A DNA stretch of 54,106 nucleotides from Pseudomonadota bacterium (GTDB lineage: Bacteria; Bdellovibrionota; Bacteriovoracia; Bacteriovoracales; Bacteriovoracaceae), in contig JAIYDC010000133.1 in NCBI GenBank assembly GCA_027487685.1, positions 137,325 to 191,430 on the forward strand, read 5' to 3'. Position 1 is the stretch's first letter, and each line of letters opens with the position of its first letter. Position numbers and translations under genes: made by a program. Positions 41,412 through 49,807 of the stretch are shown piece after piece. The notes beneath the pieces were generated by a model, which worked only from the letters and a program-made list of their open reading frames with translations, was not told the origin of the DNA and did no database searches.

Positions 41412-42548
41412 GTTCGATGCCGCTTGCCGGAGTGTTGCTTCTTTTTTCGCAAAACAAAAACGCAGGTAACGCTCCCCTTCCCGGGACTTGAGGTAAAAGG
41501 CCGAAGGGGGGACTGTTGCCACTTTATTCTCTTGAATAAGCTTCATAGCAAAGTCAACGTCTGAGAGCTTGGTCTTGGTGCCGATCGGCACCATCATAAA
41601 ATAAGTCCCCCGAGGAATCTTAAAGTCGAGACCTAGGGCCGTGAGTTCACGGTGGAAGAAGTCACGCTTGGTCTTGTAAAGCTCCACGAAGCCCGGAAGG
41701 TAGGAAGGAAGTTGCTTAAGGCCCTCGGCCACGGCCTCCTGAATCGGAGTTGAGACAGAGAATGTTACATACTGATGAATGAGTCGGCAGGCACGAGTCA
41801 CACTGCCATTAGCGCAGATCCAGCCGATTTTCCAACCGGTCAGACCGAAGGTCTTGCCGGCGCTAGAGACAGTGATCGTACGCTGGAACATTCCATCAAG
41901 TGTTGCCGTAGGAATGTGCTGGGCCCCATCGAAGAGAAGAAACTCATAGACTTCATCGGAGAGAAGGTAGAGGTCATTTTTTATGCTGAGCTCGCAGACA
42001 TCAAGAAGTTCCTGACGGGACCAGACCTTGCCCGTTGGGTTGTGCGGATTGTTGAGAATCAGGAGTTTCGTCCTCGGCGTTATCGCACGAGCGAGCTCTG
42101 CCTTATCGACAGTAAAATCTGGTGCGTGCATAGTGACCGGTACGGGGATCCCACCGGCCATCTTTATGGAGGCGACATAGGAGTCATAGAAGGGCTCGAG
42201 GACAACCACCTCATCACCGGGGTTCACGAGGGCGTTAATAACGACGTAGATCGCTTCAGTAGCGCCCACTGTAATAGTGACTTGTGACTCTGGATCATAG
42301 TTCAGACCATAGAGTTCTTTATAGTAGTGAGAAACCTGCTCGCGAAGATGGAGCGAGCCAGGAAACGGGGCGTACTGGTTGTGCCCTTCCTGCATCTTCC
42401 GGTAGGCGATGTCTTTGAGCCACTCAGGACCATCGAAATCTGGAAATCCTTGTCCAAGGTTGACTGCTCCGTGCTCTTTAGCGAGCCGGGAGATGACGCC
42501 GAAGATTGAATCCTTAAAATCCGCGATGCGAAGAGCTGTGTCTTTCAT
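41397..42548 (-). CDS. PLP-dependent aminotransferase, class I/II (methionine/kynurenine type)
   Basis: 383 residues with the fold-type I motifs: NLGQGFPDFDGPEWL and QYAPFPGSLHLREQ near the N-terminus, NPHNPTGKVW, LLSDEVYEFLLFDG, SSAGKTFGLTGWKIGW with the PLP-binding Lys, and the C-terminal RYLRFCFAK with the carboxylate-binding Arg. 'NLGQGFPDFD' and 'NQYAPFPG' are typical of the YbdL/kynurenine aminotransferase group, which acts on methionine, glutamine or kynurenine with 2-oxo acids. It lies 32 bases downstream of the ABC permease genes on the same strand. Confidence 0.92.
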   Translation of the reverse strand: MKDTALRIADFKDSIFGVISRLAKEHGAVNLGQGFPDFDGPEWLKDIAYRKMQEGHNQYAPFPGSLHLREQVSHYYKELYGLNYDPESQVTITVGATEAIYVVINALVNPGDEVVVLEPFYDSYVASIKMAGGIPVPVTMHAPDFTVDKAELARAITPRTKLLILNNPHNPTGKVWSRQELLDVCELSIKNDLYLLSDEVYEFLLFDGAQHIPTATLDGMFQRTITVSSAGKTFGLTGWKIGWICANGSVTRACRLIHQYVTFSVSTPIQEAVAEGLKQLPSYLPGFVELYKTKRDFFHRELTALGLDFKIPRGTYFMMVPIGTKTKLSDVDFAMKLIQENKVATVPPSAFYLKSREGERYLRFCFAKKEATLRQAASNLKGL

Positions 42549-42580
42549 GGGTTTTCCTTTTGGGGGGACTTATAACAAAT

Positions 42581-43603
42581 CTAATCCTTCGGGTCCATAG
42601 CGTCGCGAACACCCTCGCCAATTAGAGAGAGCATCGTGAGAGTGAGGAAGAGAGCAAGCGACGGGTAGGCGGCAAGCCACCAACCTTCGGAGAAATGCTT
42701 CTGTGCCTGGTTCAAGAGCTCACCCCAGCTTGGCGTCGGAGGTGTCAGCCCGAAGCCGAGGTAGTCGAGGCTGGCGAGGGCGGTGATATTACCTGCGATG
42801 ACGAAGGGAGAGAAGGTGATGATGGGAGACAGAGAATTGGGAAGAAGGTGCTTGAAGAAGATTCGGGGATGGCCTGCGCCTAGGGCCCGCGCGGCCTCAA
42901 CGAACTCTTTTTTTCGATTCTTCAGGTATTCCCCACGCACATAGTAACTAATGGAGATCCAACCGAAGAGGCTCGAAAGAAGAATCAGGAGCAAGAGCGT
43001 TGGCTGAAAAATGGAAATGATAATAATAAGGAGGAAGAATTGTGGGACGGTAGAAAGAACTTCGACAATTCGCTGACCCCAGAAGTCAACGCTCCCGCCA
43101 AAGTACCCCATCATGCCGCCAAGGACGGTTCCAACGGCAAAGGTGAGAAGCCAGACCGCGACAGCGAAGGTCATGGAGTAGCGAAGCCCATAGAGAAGTC
43201 GAGTCATAATGTCGCGACCTCGGTCGTCGGTGCCAAGCCAGTTGTCCTCAGAAGGGGCGGCAGGATAGACGGAGACCGTCTTGTTTGACTCGAAAGGGTC
43301 CCATTTAATGACCGGCCAGAGGATCTTATCGCCGCGGTTAGTGTCGAGATCAATTTCTCGATAATTCGTCACCATGGTCTTCTCGACACCGAACTCTGTT
43401 GGGTGATAGGTCACCAGAACAGGGAAGTAGGATTTTCCCTGATACCGGAGGTAAAGAGGTTTACTGTTGGCCCAGAACTCAGCGGTGAAGCTAAAAAAAA
43501 GGGCCAAAAGGATAAGCCAAGTGGAAGCAACGGCCAGTCGATTGGCAGTGAAGCGGTTCCATTTTTTTCGCGAATCTTCGTTTCGAATCAGGCGTGCGAT
43601 CAT
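42581..43603 (-). CDS. Peptide/nickel-type ABC transporter permease (DppC/YejE-like)
   Basis: 340 residues with an extended N-terminal periplasmic part between helices 1 and 2, as in YejE, followed by GTDDRGRDIMTRLLYGLRYSM and the EAA loop EFVEAARALGAGHPRIFFKHLLPN that contacts the ATPase. Six or so membrane helices are visible. It overlaps the partner permease gene by four bases (ATGA). With the upstream permease and binding protein it forms an import system for peptides or similar molecules. No ATPase gene follows; the next gene is an aminotransferase. Confidence 0.9.
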   Translation of the reverse strand: MIARLIRNEDSRKKWNRFTANRLAVASTWLILLALFFSFTAEFWANSKPLYLRYQGKSYFPVLVTYHPTEFGVEKTMVTNYREIDLDTNRGDKILWPVIKWDPFESNKTVSVYPAAPSEDNWLGTDDRGRDIMTRLLYGLRYSMTFAVAVWLLTFAVGTVLGGMMGYFGGSVDFWGQRIVEVLSTVPQFFLLIIIISIFQPTLLLLILLSSLFGWISISYYVRGEYLKNRKKEFVEAARALGAGHPRIFFKHLLPNSLSPIITFSPFVIAGNITALASLDYLGFGLTPPTPSWGELLNQAQKHFSEGWWLAAYPSLALFLTLTMLSLIGEGVRDAMDPKD

Positions 43604-44631
43604 GTGAAGTCGATCCTTGGGTCAACGAGGACATAGGCAAAATCAGAGAGAACATTTCCGAGGAGGAAGAGCGCACTCTGGAGAAATACAAGTCCCATGA
43701 TGACATTGTAGTCTCGGGCCAAAACACTCTTGTAAGAAAGTAGACCGATGCCATCGAGCTGAAAAATGGTTTCCAGAAGAAGTGAGCCAGCAAAGAAAAC
43801 GGACAGAAAACCACCGAGGCCCGTGACAATCGGGATCATGGCGTTTTTAAGGGCATGCTTCATGTAGACGACTTTTTCGTCGACACCTTTAGCGCGGGCG
43901 GTACGAATGTAGTCTTTCTTTATTTCTTCAATTAACGAATTCTTCATCAGGATCGTAAGGCTCGTAAAGGAGCCAATGGTGTAGCAAAGAAGAGGAAGGG
44001 CGAAGTGGTGTATGCGATCAAGGATCTGTTCACCGCTTGAGAGATCCTCGTAGTTCTCTGAATAGATGCCCCCGACGGGGAACCATTCAAAGACACTCCC
44101 TCCCGCGAAATAGACCACCAGGAGAATGGCCAGCATGAACGGTGGGATCGAATAGAAAACGAAGAGGAGGAAGCTACTGGCGACGTCGAAAGGCCCACCT
44201 TTCCTGATCGCTTTCATAATCCCAAGAGGGATCGAGACAAGGTAGCTAAGAATTAAGGAGACGATGCCAAACTGAAGGGAAACCGGAAACTTACTGGTAA
44301 TGACTTCGATCACTGGTTCTTCGTAGGTGAAGCTCTCACCGAAGTCGAGGGTGGCAATGTTTTTAAGCCAGAGAAGGTAGCGAACGTGAAGAGGTTTATC
44401 AAAGCCGTACTGCTTCTTCAGGGCCTCAACTACTTCATCGGATACCCCTTGGGTACCACCTCGGCTCTGGACGCTCCCCTCGGAAGCTCCACCACCACCG
44501 AAGCGCATTTGTTGGAGCTTCTGCTCGATGGGTCCACCCGGCGCCATATTAATGATAGCGAAGACGACCAGGGTCACGCCAAAAAGCGTAGGAACGATGA
44601 TCAGAAGCCGGCGCAGGAAGTACTTTAGCAT
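43600..44631 (-). CDS. Peptide/nickel-type ABC transporter permease (DppB/YejB-like)
   Basis: 343 residues starting MLKYFLRRLLIIVPTLFGVTLVVFAIINMAPGGP, the standard DppB/OppB opening, followed by a glycine/serine-rich insert before YGFDKPLHVRYLLWLKN as in YejB. The EAA loop is DYIRTARAKGVDEKVVYMKHALKNA. It starts three bases after the binding-protein gene ends. Both permeases resemble the YejB/YejE branch more than OppB/OppC, a system linked to import of microcin C-like or peptide compounds; the substrate here is not known. Confidence 0.9.
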   Translation of the reverse strand: MLKYFLRRLLIIVPTLFGVTLVVFAIINMAPGGPIEQKLQQMRFGGGGASEGSVQSRGGTQGVSDEVVEALKKQYGFDKPLHVRYLLWLKNIATLDFGESFTYEEPVIEVITSKFPVSLQFGIVSLILSYLVSIPLGIMKAIRKGGPFDVASSFLLFVFYSIPPFMLAILLVVYFAGGSVFEWFPVGGIYSENYEDLSSGEQILDRIHHFALPLLCYTIGSFTSLTILMKNSLIEEIKKDYIRTARAKGVDEKVVYMKHALKNAMIPIVTGLGGFLSVFFAGSLLLETIFQLDGIGLLSYKSVLARDYNVIMGLVFLQSALFLLGNVLSDFAYVLVDPRIDFT

Positions 44632-44634
44632 AGC

Positions 44635-46245
44635 TTATTGCACCTTCCAGAATTCCTGACCGACGCCGTACTTAAATGTATCCTTAGGCTTAACCACCTT
44701 TTTTGAGTGGCCGTAGAGGGTGTACTTATTATTGAACCACCAGATGTAGGGATAGTCGGCAGAGATGAGCTCATGGACGCGGTTTAAGAGTGGAATACGC
44801 TGCTCTTTTTCATACAGCTTCCGTGACTGGTCGATCAGCTTGTCCACTTCTGGATTTGAATAGCTGATGAAGTTTGAGCCTGCTCCAGCAATCGAGCTTG
44901 AATGCCAGATCTGTTTAGGATCCCATTCGACACCCCCTCCACCCCAGGCCAGGCGGACGGACTCAAAATTACGTTCATCCAAGAGCTTTACGAATGAGTT
45001 CCATTCGACGTTCTTAAGATTAATCTCAACCCCAACCTTACTCGCGTCTTCTTTAAAAATGGTGAGATATTTCATCATGTCCGGGACCGGATCAAGGATC
45101 GTGAACGACAGTTGAGTTTTCTTTCCATTAATCTTTTTGTCGAGGATTCCGTCCTTGTCGGAATCAGTCCATCCTGCACGATTGAGGATCTTCAGGGCCT
45201 CGTTGGGATCATAGGCAACGGGTTGTACATTCGAGTTAGCGTAATCGGACTGAACATAAATAGGTCCGGTTGCGGGTGCCGAAAGATTGTACTCGAACTT
45301 ATCGGACATGAGCGGACGGTTAAAGAGCATCGAGAGGGCCTTCCGGACTTCGCGATCACGCAGGAATGGGTGCTTCATATTAAAGGCGATAAAGTTATAG
45401 CCCTTGGGTGATTTATTCTCGGTTTTGACCTTAACAATTTTCTTTTCCCACACGTCCCCCACTGTTTTCTTGATGAACCCTTCCGGTCTGAAAGATTGGA
45501 AGTCAAGGTCACCTTTTTTTAAGAGCTCGAGAGCTACGTTCTCCTCCTGGACCATGCGGAGGTTGATTTTCTTGATCGTATTCCGCTCTGCTTCACTGGG
45601 GACTGTGCGGGCCCACCAGTCAGGGTTTTGCACCATGATGAGTTTCTGACCCTTGTCATACTTTGAGAGTAAGTAAGCGCCTGTCCCGACGAGCCTTCGC
45701 CCAAACGATTTTTTGTTCTCGGGGTTGGTGTAGAAATGCTTAGGTAGGACCGTAAGTCCCGCGCAGACTTCAAAATTCATGAAGTAGTCGTCAGCTACGG
45801 TAAACCGAATGCGGTACTTATCGAGAACTTCAACCGACTTGATTGATTCATAGTAAGGCCTGATTTGAACGGCCTTCCAGTCGTCACTAAAGATCACATC
45901 GTAGGAGAACTTAACATCATCTGCCGTGAAATCTTTGCCGTCGTGCCACTTAACACCCTCACGAAGCTTGAACTCGAAGACCTTTTTGTCAGGAGAGATG
46001 GTCCACTCCGTCGCCAGAGAAGGTTTCCATTCGTAGCTGTCGAGGTCTCGATCGAGGAGTGACTCAAAAATGTAGGCATGAACTGCCGTCGAGTACCCGT
46101 CCGACGAAGAGAGCGGACTTAGCGTCGTCGGTTCACCACCGATGTTGTACGTGATGGAACCGCCACCGGATTTCGCCTTCTCCTGACAGGAGGCAAGAAC
46201 CAAGAGAAGAGGAATGATCACTAACTTAAGAGTTCTGAACACCAT
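44635..46245 (-). CDS. Peptide ABC transporter substrate-binding lipoprotein (SBP_bac_5)
   Basis: 536 residues. A lipobox signal (LVIIPLLLVLASCQEK) is followed by the family motifs NIGGEPTTLSPLSSSDGYS, WTISPDKKVFEFKLREGVKWHDGKDFTADDVKFSYD and GTGAYLLSKYDKGQKLIMVQNPDWW. It would capture oligopeptides in the periplasm and pass them to the permeases encoded directly downstream. The segment NRAGWTDSDKDGILDKKING is a calcium-like loop common in the YejA-type proteins. It heads the transporter operon. Confidence 0.92.
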   Translation of the reverse strand: MVFRTLKLVIIPLLLVLASCQEKAKSGGGSITYNIGGEPTTLSPLSSSDGYSTAVHAYIFESLLDRDLDSYEWKPSLATEWTISPDKKVFEFKLREGVKWHDGKDFTADDVKFSYDVIFSDDWKAVQIRPYYESIKSVEVLDKYRIRFTVADDYFMNFEVCAGLTVLPKHFYTNPENKKSFGRRLVGTGAYLLSKYDKGQKLIMVQNPDWWARTVPSEAERNTIKKINLRMVQEENVALELLKKGDLDFQSFRPEGFIKKTVGDVWEKKIVKVKTENKSPKGYNFIAFNMKHPFLRDREVRKALSMLFNRPLMSDKFEYNLSAPATGPIYVQSDYANSNVQPVAYDPNEALKILNRAGWTDSDKDGILDKKINGKKTQLSFTILDPVPDMMKYLTIFKEDASKVGVEINLKNVEWNSFVKLLDERNFESVRLAWGGGGVEWDPKQIWHSSSIAGAGSNFISYSNPEVDKLIDQSRKLYEKEQRIPLLNRVHELISADYPYIWWFNNKYTLYGHSKKVVKPKDTFKYGVGQEFWKVQ

Positions 46246-46264
46246 AGAGGCTCCTTCAAGGGCT

Positions 46265-46960
46265 TTATTTTTTGTAATAGAGGGCAGGATCCAAAGACCA
46301 GCGGTCTAGCTTCAAATTATGATTCTCGATCCGGTAGGCCTCGAGCTTCGTGTCGATTTCATTGAGCCGGGCCTCGGATGTTTTAAACTCCGTGAATGAG
46401 CGGGCCTTGTCTTCTTCGAGGGAGGCAAGTTCTTTTTGCCACTCAATCTCAAGCTTTTGCCGCAGGATCTCGAAGCGTTTGTTAACCACATCGACTTTCT
46501 CGACGTGGCCCGTGAGCTCCTTCTGATGCCGATCTTTCTTGGCCTGCATCGCCAGGCGCTTTTTTAAGAGAACCTCCACCAGCTCGCCTGCCACTTTCAC
46601 CGTTTCTCGAAGATCCTCGCTATCGAAATGTAAGTATGAACCCGTCGTGAAGTGGACTTTCCGGACACAGGTGTCATATTGAGGAATTCTAAGGAGAAGA
46701 TAGTCATTGGTACGACCCTCGACTAGTCCCGTGCAGCGCTGGTCAGGATAGCTCTCATTCCAGAACTCAATCCGATCTTTTCTGTTTAAAAATTTTATGT
46801 TCGCGAAGTCTGTTCGAATCCGCGCCAGCTTCGCCGTCTCATTCAGGCGAGAGATGCGGCCAGCAAAATGGCTCCCGTACTCGTACTGTGTAGACTCCAG
46901 CGGCGCAGCGAACGCCGGAGCAAACAGCAAAATCATTAAAGGAATTAGGAACTTGGGCAT
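46265..46960 (-). CDS. Exported coiled-coil protein of unknown function
   Basis: 231 residues with a signal peptide (MPKFLIPLMILLFAPAFAA). The first half looks beta-rich, with two cysteines (DQRCTGL, YDTCVRK) that may bond; it resembles a small barrel. The second half is a long, highly charged helix from about 120 to 210 (KKRLAMQAKKDRHQKELTGH... and EIEWQKELASLEEDKARSF), likely a coiled coil. It lies 19 bases upstream of the binding-protein gene on the same strand. No family is recognised. A flagellar or envelope-spanning role would be only a guess. Confidence 0.72.
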   Translation of the reverse strand: MPKFLIPLMILLFAPAFAAPLESTQYEYGSHFAGRISRLNETAKLARIRTDFANIKFLNRKDRIEFWNESYPDQRCTGLVEGRTNDYLLLRIPQYDTCVRKVHFTTGSYLHFDSEDLRETVKVAGELVEVLLKKRLAMQAKKDRHQKELTGHVEKVDVVNKRFEILRQKLEIEWQKELASLEEDKARSFTEFKTSEARLNEIDTKLEAYRIENHNLKLDRWSLDPALYYKK

Positions 46961-47002
46961 ACTCAGATTATGCCATGGACCGGATTTTTTTCGAGGAGAG
47001 AA

Positions 47003-47677
47003 TTATTCCTTTCGGAGGATAATACTTGAGCGGAACTCTTTTTCGTGGAGCGGTTCTTCGTACTTCAGCACACGCATACCAGGGAAAAGCCGGAGTAGCT
47101 CCTGCTCCCTAAGGGAGTCATCCTCGGGGTTACCGTCACGTGCCTGCCGGGTCTTTTCACGACTCGTAAAGGACTCATAGATGAGAATGCCCCCAGGCTT
47201 GAGCCATGACTTGATCTTTTCAACGAGAGACCGGTCAACATAATAAAAGCAGACGATAGCGTCGAAGGACCCAGGTGCTATCTTATAATCACTGAGGGAG
47301 GCGACGACACCCTTGAACTTGACTCCAAACTCCTGGGCCAGGAGGTAGGCCTTTTTAACTGCGACAGAGCTAATATCGATACCAGTAACCTTGTATCCCT
47401 TCTGTGCTAGGAATACGGCGTTACGCCCCTCCCCCATTCCCATATCAAGTACGCTTCCCTCATAGGGAATATATTGATAGTTCTCCGCCAGAAACGGTGC
47501 AGGGGATTTTCCGAAGACAAACGTTGGTCGCGAGTACTTCTCGTCCCATTGTGTCTTTGAGTCCTGAGATGTCTTAACTCCCGTGAGGTGCTGGAACCGG
47601 CTACCTGAGATCGGTTCCCGTGCCGAGAAGGCAAGAGACGAGAGGCCTAGGATGATGCAGAGAAAGGGTATCTTCAT
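47003..47677 (-). CDS. SAM-dependent methyltransferase with an N-terminal signal peptide
   Basis: 224 residues from the ATG at 47677. The start MKIPFLCIILGLSSLAFSAR is a convincing Sec signal peptide. The body is a TehB-like methyltransferase: WDEKYSRPTFVFGKSPAPFLAEN, then SVLDMGMGEGRNAVFLAQKGYKVTGIDIS with motif I and the acidic residue, and FDAIVCFYYV. An exported SAM enzyme is unusual because SAM is cytoplasmic. Either the hydrophobic start is not cleaved and anchors the enzyme facing the cytoplasm, or the true start is later. The next in-frame Met codons lie inside the core fold, so a shorter start would destroy it. Confidence 0.75.
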   Translation of the reverse strand: MKIPFLCIILGLSSLAFSAREPISGSRFQHLTGVKTSQDSKTQWDEKYSRPTFVFGKSPAPFLAENYQYIPYEGSVLDMGMGEGRNAVFLAQKGYKVTGIDISSVAVKKAYLLAQEFGVKFKGVVASLSDYKIAPGSFDAIVCFYYVDRSLVEKIKSWLKPGGILIYESFTSREKTRQARDGNPEDDSLREQELLRLFPGMRVLKYEEPLHEKEFRSSIILRKE

Positions 47678-47723
47678 TTCTCTAGAAGCTAACACTAATC
47701 TGGGTTTATGGGAAGCCTACGCC

Positions 47724-48203
47724 TTAAGACTCTGGAGTCTCGTCGAGGAGCGGATCGCTGTCTTCCATAGAAGCTGAGGAGGTTTCCATGAAGACGGTTT
47801 CTTCGTTATCGTTGCGCTCGGAAACGACTCCGAGCTCGGCGTCCAGGTATAGGTTCAGTGTAGCGAGAAGCTTTTCCATCCGCCGGATCTTTCGATCGAT
47901 GAAGTCTTCCACCGTATTCGGCATATCCTGAGTCGCAAAGAGATACCAATTCGTCTCTTCGGCCAGTGAATAGTACTGGTCAAGGGTGGTAATGAGCTCG
48001 CTGCTGCAATAGGAGAGATCCATGATGGAGGTGTCTTCGTAGCGGTTGCGGAAAATCCGTGGGAAATGATCCCGGGTACGCCGAAGGGCAAAGATCTCTA
48101 GGTATTCGGTCTTCCGATCCCGGATCCGGGAGAACAGGTTATTTGCATCGATTTTTAATAACACGAGAACCCGCTGGGTCGCTTCGTCGTTCTTACTTTT
48201 CAT
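47724..48203 (-). CDS. Helical protein of unknown function, coupled to the receiver-like gene
   Basis: 159 residues from the ATG at 48203, which overlaps the stop of the previous gene (ATGA). It is largely helical: KIDANNLFSRIRDRKTEYLEIFALRRTRDHF, LITTLDQYYSLAEETNWYLFATQDMP and IRRMEKLLATLNLYLDAELG. The C-terminal 35 residues are acidic and disordered. No signal peptide or catalytic motif is visible. It is probably a partner of the upstream protein. No family is recognised. Confidence 0.65.
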   Translation of the reverse strand: MKSKNDEATQRVLVLLKIDANNLFSRIRDRKTEYLEIFALRRTRDHFPRIFRNRYEDTSIMDLSYCSSELITTLDQYYSLAEETNWYLFATQDMPNTVEDFIDRKIRRMEKLLATLNLYLDAELGVVSERNDNEETVFMETSSASMEDSDPLLDETPES

Positions 48204-48664
48204 ACCACGGCCCCAAGGCCCGCGCGGCGGCCGCCAGGCCATTTAATGTTTCTCTCTGAATTCAATAAATGATACCGGGCGATCCGTGCCGTTAACAACC
48301 GGGAACTTATGGGATACTTGAGGAAAAAGAAATTACGGGTCATGGCGAAGGTCTTGGAGTCGTTGAGCCGGGAATAGCTAGAGAGGAGAAGAAACGTGAG
48401 CCGCCGGGACTTCAAAAGGTACTTCAGGAGTCCTCGGGCCTGGTTCGTATAAAGCCGAAGCTCTCTTGAATCAGCGACAGACGCCAATACAGTTATCTTA
48501 GTCTGCTCAGTCAGAGAAAGTAGGCGCTGGAGCTCGTCGATTCGCACCGGGACCAGGATTAAGCCGAGTTCTCTAAATGAACGATCGAGAGTGTAAAACG
48601 CTGCTGGTAACGTTTCATCGAGAGTTAGGAAAAAAATTAAGGTCGGGTCTTCGCGCTCATCCAT
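48200..48664 (-). CDS. Degenerate receiver-like protein
   Basis: 154 residues from the ATG at 48664. The order of strands (TLIFFLTLD, ITVLASVAD, LTFLLLSSYS, NFFFLKYPISSRLLTARI) matches a response-regulator receiver, and the last segment carries the Lys and Pro region of such folds ('LKYP...LL.aRI'). No phosphorylatable Asp sits at the expected strand-3 end with the usual neighbours; VAD is the nearest. It ends in KWPGGRRAGLGAVV, a basic tail. It is coupled to the helical protein that follows. The receiver relation is by pattern only. Confidence 0.55.
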   Translation of the reverse strand: MDEREDPTLIFFLTLDETLPAAFYTLDRSFRELGLILVPVRIDELQRLLSLTEQTKITVLASVADSRELRLYTNQARGLLKYLLKSRRLTFLLLSSYSRLNDSKTFAMTRNFFFLKYPISSRLLTARIARYHLLNSERNIKWPGGRRAGLGAVV

Positions 48665-48778
48665 GACCTCTTTTCGGAAACACAAAAAGGAACTTGATCA
48701 CAAAGTTTTTTTCCTCCAAAGTAGTGCATTTTCTGATTGCTAGAATCTATCTAATCGAATTGTGTATCGCGCAAATCA

Positions 48779-49627
48779 CTACTGGCCGCTAGCTGCTGAT
48801 CCTGTTCCGACTCGATCTCCAGATAGATTGCGTGTCGGTTCTCTTGGAGGGATAGTGCGATCGGCCGTGTTAGTCATTCTAGAATTATTGATACGATCAT
48901 TTAAGCAATTAGAAGTTAAATTTAGATTGTGACATAGCGGAGTAATCGCGCCCGAACATTGGTTGTTTTGTCGTCCTTGTTCAACAAGATTTAAGGTTTC
49001 AGTCAATTCTTCTAGAGTCCAAGTTTCTGCCCCCCGACATCTTTCAAGCAAAGCTCGTGAGCGGGATACATGGTCTTGTTGATTGGTGGCGCCAGCGTAA
49101 GTGTCATATTGACTCTTAAGAAAAACAGCAAAAATTATCAGACCAAGTCCGTAAAATGCTATTGTTGCAGGATCTGCGTAAGCGTTTTGAATTAGAAAGT
49201 TCTTAAAGACCAGACTTTTCTGTGGCTCTAGTACCTCGACAACTTTCTTTATCTCACTGAAGGAGGACCTTATGTTAAGTTTTTTTTCCCTCTTTCCCCA
49301 ATAAAGAGTCAGAAAACTATCTTCAGAGAGGGTTACCTTTATGTTCTTCTCCGGGTTGATCACTATCGATCTGCCGGTGACTGAGTAGGTGGGAAGATCT
49401 TGATCATAAACGTTTTTATTCAGAAGATAGCTACCAAGTTCATCAGATAGATCGGGCGCCGTTGATTTTATGTGATTAACAACATCTTTAAACTTTTTAA
49501 AGTTCTTGAGTAGTTGAAGAGAAGATGAGTTCAATTCGACGCCTGTTTGTGAACTAGCATTAACGTGGGGATGAGTGAAAAAAATAGAAACCAGAACATA
49601 GCTTATCAAACGGTATATAATTAACAT
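48779..49627 (-). CDS. Exported orphan protein, AT-richer than neighbours
   Basis: 282 residues from the ATG at 49627, which has AGGAG eight bases upstream. A signal-like start (MLIIYRLISYVLVSIFFTHPHVNAS) is followed by a mature region with basic and serine-rich parts, and a hydrophobic helix (DPATIAFYGLGLIIFAVFLKS) near residue 170. The C-terminal part has four cysteines (ERCRGAE, NNQCSG, PLCHNL, SNCLND). Codon use favours A/T more than in neighbouring genes, which may mean recent acquisition. No family is recognised. Confidence 0.6.
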   Translation of the reverse strand: MLIIYRLISYVLVSIFFTHPHVNASSQTGVELNSSSLQLLKNFKKFKDVVNHIKSTAPDLSDELGSYLLNKNVYDQDLPTYSVTGRSIVINPEKNIKVTLSEDSFLTLYWGKREKKLNIRSSFSEIKKVVEVLEPQKSLVFKNFLIQNAYADPATIAFYGLGLIIFAVFLKSQYDTYAGATNQQDHVSRSRALLERCRGAETWTLEELTETLNLVEQGRQNNQCSGAITPLCHNLNLTSNCLNDRINNSRMTNTADRTIPPREPTRNLSGDRVGTGSAASGQ

Positions 49628-49807
49628 ACAAGATGCTCCTATTTCATCACTATCGGCATAAGAACACTGACCTTGAATCAATGTTATTCTTGAGCGAATT
49701 TGTCACATCTCAATTTAAAAGCGACGAGCTTGCTCAATAAGCCGAAATACAAAATGTGGAGACAAAGTTCTATTGAAGTCCCTAGAAAAAAAGGAGCTCA
49801 AAAATCA

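Noticed and set aside
46804-46820. GTTCGAATCCGCG as a tRNA T-arm
   Set aside because: No acceptor or anticodon stems around it and it lies inside a coding region.
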